Source: JACDER01 sp963717765 (GTDB lineage Bacteria > Actinomycetota > Thermoleophilia > Gaiellales > Gaiellaceae). Taken from it: a stretch of 64,000 nt of DNA. The stretch spans positions 62,001 to 126,000 of the forward strand of contig CAVQWX010000007.1 in the NCBI GenBank assembly GCA_963717765.1, given 5' to 3'. Shown in pieces: positions 7,892 through 14,996 of this stretch. Under the pieces are notes generated by a model. It did not search any database. It saw only the letters and a list, made by a program, of their open reading frames with translations, and was not told where the DNA came from. How positions within the stretch are numbered: position 1 is the stretch's first letter; each line of letters opens with the position of its first letter. Made by a program: the position numbers and the translations under genes.

Positions 7892-8794
7892 ATGCGACTG
7901 GCGCTCGTCACACTCGCCGCGGTCTTCGGCCTCACCGCTGCGCAGCCGAACGTGCTGGCGAAGATCCGCGTCGGCACCCATCCGTGCTCGGCCGTCGAGG
8001 CGGCGGGTCGGCTCTGGGTGACGAACTTCGTGAGCAACTCGGTCAGCATCGTCAACCCGAAGACCAACCGCGTCGTGGGAAAGCCGGTCAAGGTCGATCC
8101 CGAGCCGTGCGGGATCGTGAGCGGGGCCGGCAGCGTCTGGACGCACGCGTACGGCGGCACGCGGCTCGACCGCATCAACACGCGTACGCGGAAGGTCACC
8201 CGCATTCGCATCGGGCACGGCTCCTACGACGTCCTGTTCGCCGCGGGCTCGGCCTGGGTCACGAACAACAGCGACGACACGGTGTCGCGCGTCGATCCCG
8301 CCACCAACCGCGTCATCGCCACGATCCGCGTGGAGGGCGGTCCTGCAGGGCTCGCGTTCGCAGCCGGGAGGGTCTGGGTCGGTACCAACGGAGGAGGAGC
8401 GGACATCGTCCGCATCGATCCCGCGACGAACCGGACGACCCGCGTGGCGACCGGCCACACGGGGCCTGCGTGGTTCTCGGGCGCGGGAGACGACATCCTG
8501 TGGGTCTCGAACGTCCCCGACGGCACCGTCTCACGCCTCGATCCCGCGACCGGCGCGGTCACGGCGACGGTGCGCGCCGGGACGCAGCCGGCGGACGGAA
8601 CCCTGGCCCCGGACGGCTCGATCTGGATCCCGAACATCGCCGACGGGACGATCACGCGCATCGACCCGGCTTCCGCCAAGGTCGTCGGAACGCTGCGCGT
8701 CGGCCCGAAGCCGTTCGTGCTCGCGGTCGCGTTCGGCGACGTCTGGTCGCCGGCGTGGGGCGGCCGCAAGATCTGGCGCATCCACCCGGGCTAG
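7892..8794 (+). CDS. Secreted beta-propeller protein (YVTN/Vgb-like)
   Basis: 300 residues. A short signal sequence (MRLALVTLAAVFGLTAAQP) precedes six or seven blades of about 42 residues, each with the pattern I.VG..P.....AG..WV.N...(D/N)TVSR(I/V)DP.TN.V. No catalytic residues are evident. The repeat resembles the virginiamycin B lyase/YncE class of seven-bladed propellers. It follows the MarR gene by 25 bp. Its TAG stop lies in the CTAG that starts the inverted-repeat element at 8791, so the element may have been inserted at the end of the gene or supplied the stop. Confidence 0.8.
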   Translation: MRLALVTLAAVFGLTAAQPNVLAKIRVGTHPCSAVEAAGRLWVTNFVSNSVSIVNPKTNRVVGKPVKVDPEPCGIVSGAGSVWTHAYGGTRLDRINTRTRKVTRIRIGHGSYDVLFAAGSAWVTNNSDDTVSRVDPATNRVIATIRVEGGPAGLAFAAGRVWVGTNGGGADIVRIDPATNRTTRVATGHTGPAWFSGAGDDILWVSNVPDGTVSRLDPATGAVTATVRAGTQPADGTLAPDGSIWIPNIADGTITRIDPASAKVVGTLRVGPKPFVLAVAFGDVWSPAWGGRKIWRIHPG

Positions 8795-8959
8795 TGGTTT
8801 GGCCGGTAACGTTGCCCGGTTCCTGGGCCGCGAGCACCAAGCCAGGCAAGGACGCAGGGAGCGGGCGGGCTGGTTAGCCCGTCCGCGACCGAGGACGCCG
8901 CATGGCGCAGCGTGATCGCGGGCCAGGGGCCAGGCGGACGTTGCCGGTCAGACCACTAG
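8791..8959. mobile_element. Structured inverted-repeat element, copy A (CTAG-bounded)
   Basis: CTAG at 8791-8794 and 8956-8959 flank a 161-bp palindrome. The outer arms (TGGTTTGGCCGGTAACG and CGTTGCCGGTCAGACCA) pair over 17 positions; the three non-identical pairs are all G-U compatible. Inside are the core strings GGCAAGGACGCAGGGAGCG (8845-8863) and GCGACCGAGGACGCCGCAT (8885-8903) around a hairpin GCGGGCGGGCT/AGCCCGTCCGC with loop GGTT. The same core occurs at 26738-26797 around a different hairpin. No transposase is encoded. It may be a non-autonomous transposon, a structured RNA, or both. Confidence 0.75.
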
Positions 8960-8963
8960 TTCA

Positions 8964-9100
8964 ATGCACATCCGCGTGCGCGTCCTGCTCGCGTCCCACC
9001 CAACGAGCCTGCCACTTCGGGCCGCTGGTCCCCTTCATCGACGCGTGCGTCCGGGGCGGGGACGACGTGCGCGTCACCGGGCCGCCGACGCTCGATCCGC
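8964..9100 (+). pseudogene. Frameshifted N-terminal scrap of a glycosyltransferase
   Basis: One frame reads MHIRVRVLLASHPT. After a shift of frame near 9003 the text continues HFGPLVPFIDACVRGGDDVR. Joined, these resemble the start of MGT/UGT-type glycosyltransferases (beta strand, then H.GP..P...A....GH.V). Nothing of the remaining ~350 residues is present. It starts 5 bp after the right CTAG of the inverted-repeat element, in the same decayed zone. Clearly non-functional. Confidence 0.5.
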
Positions 9101-9211
9101 GTGGACGCCGAGATGGGCGCCCGGATCGAGCGGATCTGCCTCTTCTCGGGGGTCGAGCTCGCTCTCATCGCGTTGATCGCGATGGACATGGTGCTCAAGC
9201 CCGGGCTCTAA
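9101..9211 (+). pseudogene. C-terminal scrap of a small membrane protein
   Basis: A 36-codon stretch from a GTG ends in GVELALIALIAMDMVLKPGL, one membrane helix with a short tail. This looks like the last helix of an integral membrane protein (DUF2269-like ending), fused directly to the glycosyltransferase scrap in another frame. Its stop overlaps the stop of the convergent VOC remnant. No start signal is seen. Confidence 0.35.
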
Positions 9212-9366
9212 TCCCCGGGCTGCACGCCCGGCGGGGCGTAGCGGTGGTGCAGGATCAGCGCGTTGCCGTCCGGATCCTTGAAGTACGCCTGGAAGCAGTA
9301 GAACGCCTCGGACCGCTCGAAGTCCGAGATGGGGAGGAAGACGACGTCGGTCCCCGTGACCTTCAT
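9208..9366 (-). pseudogene. VOC/glyoxalase-family remnant with internal in-frame deletion
   Basis: 52 residues. The N-terminus MKVTGTDVVFLPISDFERSE is the first strand of a VOC domain, and the end CFQAYFKDPDGNALILHHRY is the last strand. About 60-70 central residues, including most of the ligand pocket, are missing, yet the frame is kept. The ATG overlaps the upstream PhnB-like gene's stop by 4 nt (ATGA), so the remnant keeps its old operon position. A functional half-domain is unlikely. Confidence 0.65.
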
Positions 9367-9848
9367 GCGTTGACCTCCTCTCCGGCCGCCGCGCGCTCGA
9401 GCTCGGCGATCTCGATCTTCTTCATCTGCAGCATGGCCCCCATGACGCGGTTGGCCTTCTCCTTGTCGGGATCCGACACCAGCTGCATGAGCGCGGTCGG
9501 GACGATCTGCCACGACAGGCCGAAGCGGTCCTTCAGCCAGCCGCACGGCCCTTCCTCGCCGCCGTCTGACAGCGCGCTCCAGAACCGGTCGACCTCTTCC
9601 TGCGTCTCGCAGTTGACCATGAACGAGACGGCCTCGGTGAACTCGTAGGTCGGCCCGCCGTTCAGGCCCACAAACTTCTGCCCCTCGAGCTCGAACTCGA
9701 CCGTCATCACCGATCCGGCCTCGCCAGGCCCGACCTCGCTGTAGCGCGAGACGTTCAGGATCCTCGAGTCGTCGAAGATGGACGTGTACAGCTCCGCGGC
9801 CTCCTCGGCCCGGTCGTCGAACCACAGAAACGGCGTGATCTTCTGCAT
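9363..9848 (-). CDS. PhnB/3-demethylubiquinone methyltransferase-like VOC protein
   Basis: 161 residues, full length for the PhnB-like VOC family. Visible family features are the opening MQKITPFLWFDDRAEEAAELY, the FDDSRILNVSRY segment, and DRFGLSWQIVP followed by a C-terminal helix MGAMLQMKKIEIAELERA. These proteins have the glyoxalase fold but mostly lack known enzymatic function. The ATG at 9848 is chosen over an upstream ATG at 9905 because the domain begins there. It heads a two-gene operon with the VOC remnant and is divergent from the reductase at 9942. Confidence 0.85.
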   Translation of the reverse strand: MQKITPFLWFDDRAEEAAELYTSIFDDSRILNVSRYSEVGPGEAGSVMTVEFELEGQKFVGLNGGPTYEFTEAVSFMVNCETQEEVDRFWSALSDGGEEGPCGWLKDRFGLSWQIVPTALMQLVSDPDKEKANRVMGAMLQMKKIEIAELERAAAGEEVNA

Positions 9849-9941
9849 GTCGGCTCCTCTCGTCGGTTGCCTATCCGTACGACTCGCGTCCGACGCCAAT
9901 CTCATCGATGAGTTTTCATCCCTCGCGGTGTCTCAGGAGGA

Positions 9942-10595
9942 ATGAGCAAAACATTCGCAGACATATCGATCTCGCTCGACGGCTTCGTGGCCGGGCCGAA
10001 CCCGTCGCTCGACGAGCCGCTCGGAGAAGGCGGCGAGCAACTGCACGAGTGGGCCTTCAGGCTGGCGAGCTTCCGCCAGAGCCACGGCCTGGAAGGCGGG
10101 GAACGCGGGACGGACGACGACTACTACGCCGAGGTGCTCGCTTCCACCGGCGCCTACGTCATGGGCCGCCTGATGTTCAGCGGCGGGGAGGGCCCGTGGG
10201 AGCACGATCCGAAGGCGGGCGGCTGGTGGGGCGATGACCCACCGTTCCACGCGCCGGTCTTCGTGCTCACGCATCACCCGCGCGAGCCGCTCCTGAAGGA
10301 GGGTGGCACCTCGTTCACCTTCGTCACCGACGGGATCGAGGGCGCGCTCGAGCAAGCCCGCGCGGCCGCAGGCGACAAGGACGTCGCGATTGCCGGCGGC
10401 GCGAGCGCCATCCAGCAGGCCCTGAAGGTGGGCGCGCTCGCCGAGCTGCGCATCCACGTGGCGCCGCTACTGCTCGGAGGAGGCACGCGCCTCTTCGAGC
10501 CCCTCGGGAGCGAGCCCGTACGGTTGGAGGCGATCACTGTCGCCTCGTCTCCCTACGCAACGCACATCAGCTATCGCACAGGAGGAACGTCATGA
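9942..10595 (+). CDS. RibD C-terminal/dihydrofolate reductase-like protein
   Basis: 217 residues of the RibD-C (DHFR-like) fold. It opens with DISISLDGFVAGPN, has YVMGRLMFSGGEGPWE in the middle and VAIAGGASAIQQAL plus RIHVAPLLLGGGTRLFE at the NADPH-binding end. Members reduce pterin- or pyrimidine-like substrates or are uncharacterised. The ATG at 9942 is supported by the conserved start, but AGGAGG (9935-9940) lies only 1 nt before it, an unusually short spacing. Overlaps the next paralogue by 4 nt. Confidence 0.85.
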   Translation: MSKTFADISISLDGFVAGPNPSLDEPLGEGGEQLHEWAFRLASFRQSHGLEGGERGTDDDYYAEVLASTGAYVMGRLMFSGGEGPWEHDPKAGGWWGDDPPFHAPVFVLTHHPREPLLKEGGTSFTFVTDGIEGALEQARAAAGDKDVAIAGGASAIQQALKVGALAELRIHVAPLLLGGGTRLFEPLGSEPVRLEAITVASSPYATHISYRTGGTS

Positions 10596-11152
10596 GTCGG
10601 ATCGTCGTTTCGCAGTTCGTCACCGTCGACGGCGTCGTCGAGGACCCCGGCGGCGCCGAGAGCTTCGAGCACGGCGGGTGGGCTTTCCAGTTCGAGCGCG
10701 GCCCGGACGGGGACAAGTTCAAGCTCGACGAAGTGATGGGAAGCGACGCGCTCCTGCTCGGCCGGGTCACCTATGAGGGCTTCGCGGCGGCCTGGCCGTC
10801 CCGCGAGGGCGAGTTCGCCGACAAGTTCAACACCATGCCGAAGTACGTCGTCTCCTCGACGCTCGACAACCCGGAGTGGAACAACACGCACGTGATCGGT
10901 CTCGACGACCTCTCCGGCCTGCGCGACCGGCACGAAGGGGACATCCTCGTCAACGGCTCGGTCCAGCTCGTGCAGGCGCTCGTGGCGCGCGGGCTCGTCG
11001 ACGAGTACCGGCTCATGGTCTTCCCGGTCATCCTCGGCAGTGGGAAGAAGCTGTTCGCCGACGACGGCGTGCGCCAGGCGCTGAACGTGCTGGAGTCGCG
11101 GCCCGTGGGCGAGGTCGCGATTCTCAGGCTCGAGCCGAAGGACGAAGCCTAG
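10592..11152 (+). CDS. RibD C-terminal/dihydrofolate reductase-like protein (paralogue)
   Basis: 186 residues, same fold as the preceding gene: RIVVSQFVTVDGVVEDPGG at the start, LLLGRVTYEGFAAAWP, then DILVNGSVQLVQALVARGLV and RLMVFPVILGSGKKLF. A good ribosome site (AGGAGG at 10580-10585) lies 6 nt before the ATG, and the start overlaps the upstream stop by 4 nt (ATGA). The two are clearly related and probably arose by duplication. In actinobacteria such pairs are often controlled by neighbouring ArsR/SRPBCC genes, as here; substrate unknown. Confidence 0.85.
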   Translation: MSRIVVSQFVTVDGVVEDPGGAESFEHGGWAFQFERGPDGDKFKLDEVMGSDALLLGRVTYEGFAAAWPSREGEFADKFNTMPKYVVSSTLDNPEWNNTHVIGLDDLSGLRDRHEGDILVNGSVQLVQALVARGLVDEYRLMVFPVILGSGKKLFADDGVRQALNVLESRPVGEVAILRLEPKDEA

Positions 11153-11343
11153 AGCTCCCGCTCTGCCGAGTCGTCCGTTTCCGGGTGGGAGTGCCACACG
11201 AACTCGCCCTGAACCTTCACCACCATGAGCTTGTGGTCGTTCAGGTAGCCGACGATCCCCGGCTGGAACGGCTCGTCGAGGAGCGCGAGCTTCTCGGCGA
11301 GATTGACCTTGTCCCGCATCGCGACGAGCCTATCGCTTGACAT
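11149..11343 (-). pseudogene. Truncated cupin-domain remnant
   Basis: 64 residues. From residue 9 the text MRDKVNLAEKLALLDEPFQP and VGYLNDHKLMVVKVQGEFVW is the N-terminal half of a single-domain cupin. It stops just after the first metal-ligand motif HSHPETDD, so the second cupin motif is missing. The start may be the ATG at 11343 or 11319. The stop overlaps the convergent reductase stop. The first start lies inside the ArsR promoter, so any remaining expression would be divergent from that operon. Confidence 0.6.
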
Positions 11344-11366
11344 ATTCCTATATAAGAATGTAACCT
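11337..11366 (+). promoter_or_regulatory. Candidate ArsR promoter with internal palindromic operator
   Basis: TTGACA (11337-11342) is followed after 18 bp by TAACCT (11361-11366), which would start transcription within a base or so of the ATG at 11374, giving a leaderless mRNA. Between them lies the inverted repeat ATTCcTATATAaGAAT (11344-11359), the right size for an ArsR/SmtB dimer to block polymerase. The local AT-richness stands out in this genome. No second copy seen. Confidence 0.45.
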
Positions 11367-11373
11367 TGTCGCC

Positions 11374-11724
11374 ATGGCACGAGCAGCAACCACGACGGAT
11401 GCGTTCAACGCAGTGGCGGAACCGCGGCGGCGGCAGATCCTCGACGTCCTCACGGGCGGCGAGCTCGCCGTCAACGACGTCGTCCACCGGCTCGGGCTGT
11501 CCCAGCCGCAAGTCTCCAAGCACCTGCGCGTGCTGCGCGAGGTGGGAGCCGTCGATGTCCGCGAGGATGGCCGGCAGCGCTTCTACCGGCTGAACGGCGA
11601 GGCGCTGAAGCCGATCCACGACTGGATCGCGCGGTACGAGGAGACGTGGTCGGAGCGCTTCGACCGGCTGGACTCGGTTCTGGAAGAGCTCAAGAAGGAG
11701 GAAGGAGATGGCAGTGACGACTAG
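11374..11724 (+). CDS. ArsR-family transcriptional regulator
   Basis: 116 residues with a complete winged helix: AVAEPRRRQILDVLTGGELA, then VHRLGLSQPQVSKHLRVLRE (recognition helix) and VREDGRQRFYRLN (wing). The N- and C-terminal helices lack the paired cysteines of metal-sensing ArsR proteins, so it belongs to the metal-independent subgroup usually encoded with an SRPBCC protein. It overlaps that SRPBCC gene by 17 nt. A good operator candidate lies directly upstream and autorepression is likely. Confidence 0.9.
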   Translation: MARAATTTDAFNAVAEPRRRQILDVLTGGELAVNDVVHRLGLSQPQVSKHLRVLREVGAVDVREDGRQRFYRLNGEALKPIHDWIARYEETWSERFDRLDSVLEELKKEEGDGSDD

Positions 11725-12208
11725 CCGATCGGCGAAGGTGACCCTTCCGGCCGACGACCAGATTCTCATCACGCGCGAGTTCGACGCGCCCAGTGAGCTG
11801 GTCTACAAGGCCTTCACGACGCCGGAGCTCGTCCGGCGTTGGTGGCACGCGAAACGCGGAGAGATGACCGTGGCCGACATCGACCTGCGGGTCGGCGGCA
11901 CGTACCGCTTCGTGATGGACTCCGGCGGCTTCGAGGTCGGCTTCCACGGCGAGTACCTCGAGATCGTCCCGGGCGAGAAGATCGTCTCGTCCGAGGTCTA
12001 CGAAGGCTTGCCGGAAGGCGTGTCGGAGGAGGACGGAGGTACGGTCAACACGGTGACCTTCGCCGAAGAGGACGGGCGGACGACGCTCACGCTCCTCATC
12101 CAGGCGGCGAACAAGGCGTCCCGCGACGCGATCATCGAGTCAGGCATGGAGGACGGGCTGCAGGACGCCCTCGATCTCCTGGAGGAGACCGCCCAGTCCA
12201 TCCGCTGA
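11708..12208 (+). CDS. SRPBCC/AHSA1-domain protein
   Basis: 166 residues of the START-like AHSA1 family: ITREFDAPSELVYKAFTTPE, then VRRWWHAKRGEMT, GGTYRFVMDSGG and the C-terminal helix DGLQDALDLLEETAQ. These small proteins form a deep hydrophobic cavity and are usually co-transcribed with an ArsR regulator, as here (17-nt overlap). The ligand is unknown; they may sequester or sense a lipid-like or xenobiotic compound. The 3' end overlaps the convergent methyltransferase gene by 69 bp. Confidence 0.88.
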   Translation: MAVTTSRSAKVTLPADDQILITREFDAPSELVYKAFTTPELVRRWWHAKRGEMTVADIDLRVGGTYRFVMDSGGFEVGFHGEYLEIVPGEKIVSSEVYEGLPEGVSEEDGGTVNTVTFAEEDGRTTLTLLIQAANKASRDAIIESGMEDGLQDALDLLEETAQSIR

Positions 12209-12730
12209 GGCCGCCAGCACGCGCCGGTGGAGCTGGATCGCGACCGCTCCGCCGGCGCTCAGGCGGTGGGCGCAGGCGTCGACCAGGCGCCGGTACGGAT
12301 CGAGGCCGTCGCCGGGGGCGAACACCGCTTCGCGCGGCTCGCCCGCCAGGTCGGGGAAGCGCCCGGCATCGGCGGCCGGAAGGTACGGAAGGTTCGCGAC
12401 GACGAGGTCGATCTCGCCCGGGACAGGGTCGAGAAGATCGCCCAGGCGAACCGCGACCCGATCCTCGAGGTCGTGCGCTGCGACGTTCGCGCGCGCGACG
12501 GCGACGGCGTCCGCGCTCGTGTCCGTGGCCCATACGTCGATCTGCGGCGCGGCCGCCGCGATCGCGACCGCCACGGCGCCCGAGCCCGTGCCGACGTCGA
12601 CGACCTTCGCCGGCCCGCCGCGTACGAACGCGAGCGCCGTAGCAACGAGCTGCTCGCTGGCGGGCCGCGGGCGCATCACTCGACCGGGGGGAGTCAGGAG
12701 CGGCAGCCCGTAGAAGGTCGTCTGGGTCAT
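12140..12730 (-). CDS. HemK/PrmC-like class I methyltransferase
   Basis: 196 residues. The SAM motif I VVDVGTGSGAVAVAIAAAAP, the acidic motif II (DVWATDTSADAV) and the catalytic-like NLPYLP (variant of NPPY) identify an N-methyltransferase of the HemK/PrmC type. PrmC methylates release factors, but that enzyme normally has an extra ~80-residue N-terminal helical domain that is absent here. This is more likely a stand-alone relative with another protein or small-molecule substrate. Followed at its start side by two palindromic hairpins. Confidence 0.75.
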   Translation of the reverse strand: MTQTTFYGLPLLTPPGRVMRPRPASEQLVATALAFVRGGPAKVVDVGTGSGAVAVAIAAAAPQIDVWATDTSADAVAVARANVAAHDLEDRVAVRLGDLLDPVPGEIDLVVANLPYLPAADAGRFPDLAGEPREAVFAPGDGLDPYRRLVDACAHRLSAGGAVAIQLHRRVLAASADGLGGLLQEIEGVLQPVLHA

Positions 12731-12757
12731 GCCTATTTGGTGTCGCGCAACGACAAG

Positions 12758-12791
12758 TTCTTACGAACCGGGGTCAGACCCCTCGTAGGAA
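12758..12791. repeat. Hairpin with GGGGTCAGACCCC core (first copy)
   Basis: GGGGTCAGACCCC (12770-12782) is nested in a longer stem TTCTTACGA/TCGTAGGAA. A second copy of the same 13-bp core lies at 12917-12929. The core is an exact inverted repeat around one central A. Such strings are dispersed in many GC-rich genomes and may be REP-like. Confidence 0.55.
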
Positions 12792-12909
12792 AGGGACGCG
12801 TCCTCTTCGGCCAGAGCGGCTCGGCGCGATGTGAGCGACCCTCGAAGAATGCCGCTCAGCGAGCGGGAACGGAGCCGCGGGAAATCGGCACCGTCTCGGT
12901 GCAGAAGCG

Positions 12910-12934
12910 AAACACCGGGGTCAGACCCCGGTTT
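12910..12934. terminator. Hairpin with GGGGTCAGACCCC core (second copy), possible terminator
   Basis: AAAC-a-CCGGGGTC/GACCCCGG-TTT forms an 8-bp perfect GC stem with A-T flanks directly at the stop of the anti-sigma gene. Read on the minus strand it is followed by TGTTTCGCTTC, so it could end transcription of the sigma operon. It shares its 13-bp core with the hairpin 150 bp away. Confidence 0.45.
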
Positions 12935-13166
12935 AAAGGACCTGCTCGCCGCCGACGAGTGCGCGCAGGCTCTCGTGCTCCTCGCGGCAGGCCGGGCAGC
13001 CGTCGAGATGCGCGCGGAAGCCTGGAAAGGCCGTGTCGGTGTCCCCGCCCGCGAGCTCCAGCTCGACGTAGCGGTCGAGCTGGTCGAAGCACTGGTCGCA
13101 GCCGATCTCCGGCTCGGCAGGGCCGAGCAGCCGGCCGAGCGCCTGCTTGAGCTCAGGCCGCTTCAA
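12933..13166 (-). CDS. Zinc-finger anti-sigma factor
   Basis: 77 residues from a TTG start. C-terminal half carries the ZAS motif HLDGCPACREE (H-x3-C-x2-C), and GCDQCFDQLDRYVELE precedes it, as in the N-terminal domain of many anti-ECF factors. There is no membrane segment, so it would be a soluble, possibly redox-sensitive regulator like RsrA. It overlaps the sigma gene by 14 nt, the usual arrangement that couples synthesis of the two partners. Confidence 0.85.
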   Translation of the reverse strand: MKRPELKQALGRLLGPAEPEIGCDQCFDQLDRYVELELAGGDTDTAFPGFRAHLDGCPACREEHESLRALVGGEQVL

Positions 13167-13782
13167 CGGAAATCCCCTGTTCGTTCAGGTGGCGCCGCAG
13201 CTTGCGGCGTGCGTCGTGCAGTGTCTTGTACAGCGCGCCGCGCGTCGTTTCCAGGCGCTCGGCGAGGACGTCGATCGGGACGCCGTTCAGCGCCAGCGCG
13301 ACGAGCACCTCGCGCTGGCGGGCGGTGAGCTCCTCGTCCACGGCCTGCTGCAACGCCCGCAGCAGCTCGGTCTGCTCCGCCTCGCCCTCCGGCCCGAGGC
13401 CGGCGCTCGTGAAGAGGCTCCAGCTCTCGGGCTCGAGCGGCACCTCGCGTCCCTGCCACGCGCGCTTGCGCAGCTTGACCGCCGCCTCGAGCAGCGCAAA
13501 CTTGTACGCCCACGTGGTGAAGCGGCTCTCGCCGCGAAAGTCGTCCAGTCGCGCCAGCACGCTCATCAGTGCGTCGTCCGCGGCCTCGTAGGCGATGTCC
13601 TCGAGCTCGTTCCCGCGGAGGTGCGGCAGGGTCGGGCGCCTGCGGGCGACCTCGAACCGCGCCGCGCGCAGCAGGAGCGCATGCAGGCGCGCCAGCCACT
13701 TCTCGTCCCGCGCGCGCAGGCCGCGCAGCCACTCGCCCGAGTGCTCTTCGACCGCCTTCACGCTGGGCTGAACCGTAACCAC
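13153..13782 (-). CDS. ECF RNA polymerase sigma factor
   Basis: 209 residues from a GTG that directly follows the upstream TGA. Region 2 is seen around DIAYEAADDALMSVLARLDD and ESRFTTWAYKFALLEA, region 4 around LTARQREVLVALALNGVPID and TTRGALYKTLHDARRKLRRH. It is co-encoded with the zinc-finger anti-sigma factor and the flavin reductase, so it may answer to redox or envelope stress. The YEAADDALMSV core promoter-melting region is somewhat divergent from the ECF consensus. Confidence 0.88.
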   Translation of the reverse strand: MVTVQPSVKAVEEHSGEWLRGLRARDEKWLARLHALLLRAARFEVARRRPTLPHLRGNELEDIAYEAADDALMSVLARLDDFRGESRFTTWAYKFALLEAAVKLRKRAWQGREVPLEPESWSLFTSAGLGPEGEAEQTELLRALQQAVDEELTARQREVLVALALNGVPIDVLAERLETTRGALYKTLHDARRKLRRHLNEQGISVEAA

Positions 13783-14493
13783 TCAATAGCCGCTGAAGCG
13801 TTCGGGGTGGATGCGCTCCTCCGCGATCCCGGCCTCGCGGAGCGAGTCGGCGACGCCCTCGACCATCGCGGGCGGCCCGGCGAGCAGGTAGCGGTAGCCG
13901 TCGATGTCGCCGGCGAGGTGGTCGCGCAGCAGCTCGGGCCCGACGAACCGGGTCTCGCCGTCCCAGCCCGCGTCCTCGGTCATGGTCAGGAGGAGGTCGA
14001 TGTTGTCGTGCTCGCTCGCCAGCCGGGTCAGCTCGTCGAGGAACGCGGTCGAGGCGCGGTCGCGATTGGAATAGACGAGCGTCACGCGGTGCGGGAGGCC
14101 TTCCTCGGCGATGTACAGGAGCATGCTGCGGAACACCGTGATGCCGATCCCGCCGGCGACGAAGACGTACGGGAGGTCGGTCTCGGCCGGGAGGACGAAG
14201 TCGCCCTTCGGATGCTCGACTTCGACCTCGGCGCCGACCTCCAGCTCGGCCAGCGAGCGCTTGAACGCGCTGTCCCGGAGCCGCGTGGCCAGCCCGAGCA
14301 CGCCCCGGTCGTTGGGCGAGGTCGTCACGGATATGTGCCGGCGCGGCCCCTTCTCGTCCTCGTAGGGCGGGTCGAGCAGCGTGACCCAGAAGTACTGGCC
14401 GGGCTGGAAGTCGACCTCCTCCCCGAGCAGGTCGAAGAGGACGAAGAGGGTCCCGTCGGCCACCTCGCGGCGCTCCATGAGCGTTGCGCGCAT
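13783..14493 (-). CDS. Ferredoxin-NADP reductase-like FAD/NAD(P) oxidoreductase
   Basis: 236 residues. FAD domain with RRHISVTTSPND (RxYS-like flavin motif, here RHIS) and HPKGDFVLP; NAD domain with YVFVAGGIGITVFRSMLLY (GGxGxTP-like, here GGIGITV) and LLAGPPAMVEG. There is no iron-sulfur domain, so an external electron carrier must be used. Its stop abuts the sigma-factor start, placing it as first gene of the operon; it might generate or relieve the redox signal read by the anti-sigma factor (inference). Confidence 0.85.
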   Translation of the reverse strand: MRATLMERREVADGTLFVLFDLLGEEVDFQPGQYFWVTLLDPPYEDEKGPRRHISVTTSPNDRGVLGLATRLRDSAFKRSLAELEVGAEVEVEHPKGDFVLPAETDLPYVFVAGGIGITVFRSMLLYIAEEGLPHRVTLVYSNRDRASTAFLDELTRLASEHDNIDLLLTMTEDAGWDGETRFVGPELLRDHLAGDIDGYRYLLAGPPAMVEGVADSLREAGIAEERIHPERFSGY

Positions 14494-14523
14494 GACCGTT
14501 TGGTGTCGGCCGGGCGCAGGACC

Positions 14524-14952
14524 TTACGTGCGCTCGAGGAGCAGCTCCTGCCTGAGCTCCTCCCGCTCGCCGCGCTCGAGGCGGCCGAGCGTCTGCCGGA
14601 TGTTCTCGCCGAGGGAAACCGGGTCGAAGGGCTTGACGATGTATCCCACTCCGCCGGCCTCGAACCCGCGCTTGCGGTCGTCCCCGGTGGCGAGCGCGGT
14701 CATGAAGACGACCGGGATCCTCGTCGTGGCCGGGTTGTCCTGGAGCCGCCGGGCCACGTCGTAGCCGTTCATGAGGGGAAGCATGACGTCGAGAAGAACG
14801 AGATCGGGCCGCTCGCGCAGCGCGAGCGCCAGTGCCTGCTCGCCTTCCGCCGCCTCGAGCACGTCGAAGCCCTCCATCTCCAGGTTCAGGCGGCAGACGT
14901 CGCGCATCGCCGACTCGTCGTCGACGAGGAGAACGCGTTCGCCGCTCGGCAT
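14524..14952 (-). CDS. Single-domain response regulator
   Basis: 142 residues: a receiver domain only. Acidic pocket VLLVDDESAM, phospho-acceptor Asp in LVLLDVMLPLMNG, Thr/Lys switch residues in VVFMTALATG and YIVKPFDP. The C-terminal 20 residues are a charged helix (LERGEREELRQELLLER), not a DNA-binding domain. It likely acts as a phosphorelay shuttle or through protein contacts. The ATG at 14952 begins the domain; upstream codons are outside it. No kinase gene is adjacent. Confidence 0.88.
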   Translation of the reverse strand: MPSGERVLLVDDESAMRDVCRLNLEMEGFDVLEAAEGEQALALALRERPDLVLLDVMLPLMNGYDVARRLQDNPATTRIPVVFMTALATGDDRKRGFEAGGVGYIVKPFDPVSLGENIRQTLGRLERGEREELRQELLLERT

Positions 14953-14996
14953 GCGGCGACCATAACTCGTGCGCGCGTGGAAGGACTCGGGAACGA

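Noticed and set aside
8791..8959. Simple rho-independent terminator for the propeller gene
   Set aside because: The structure is 169 bp long, carries a conserved core found elsewhere and has CTAG at both ends; a terminator does not need these.
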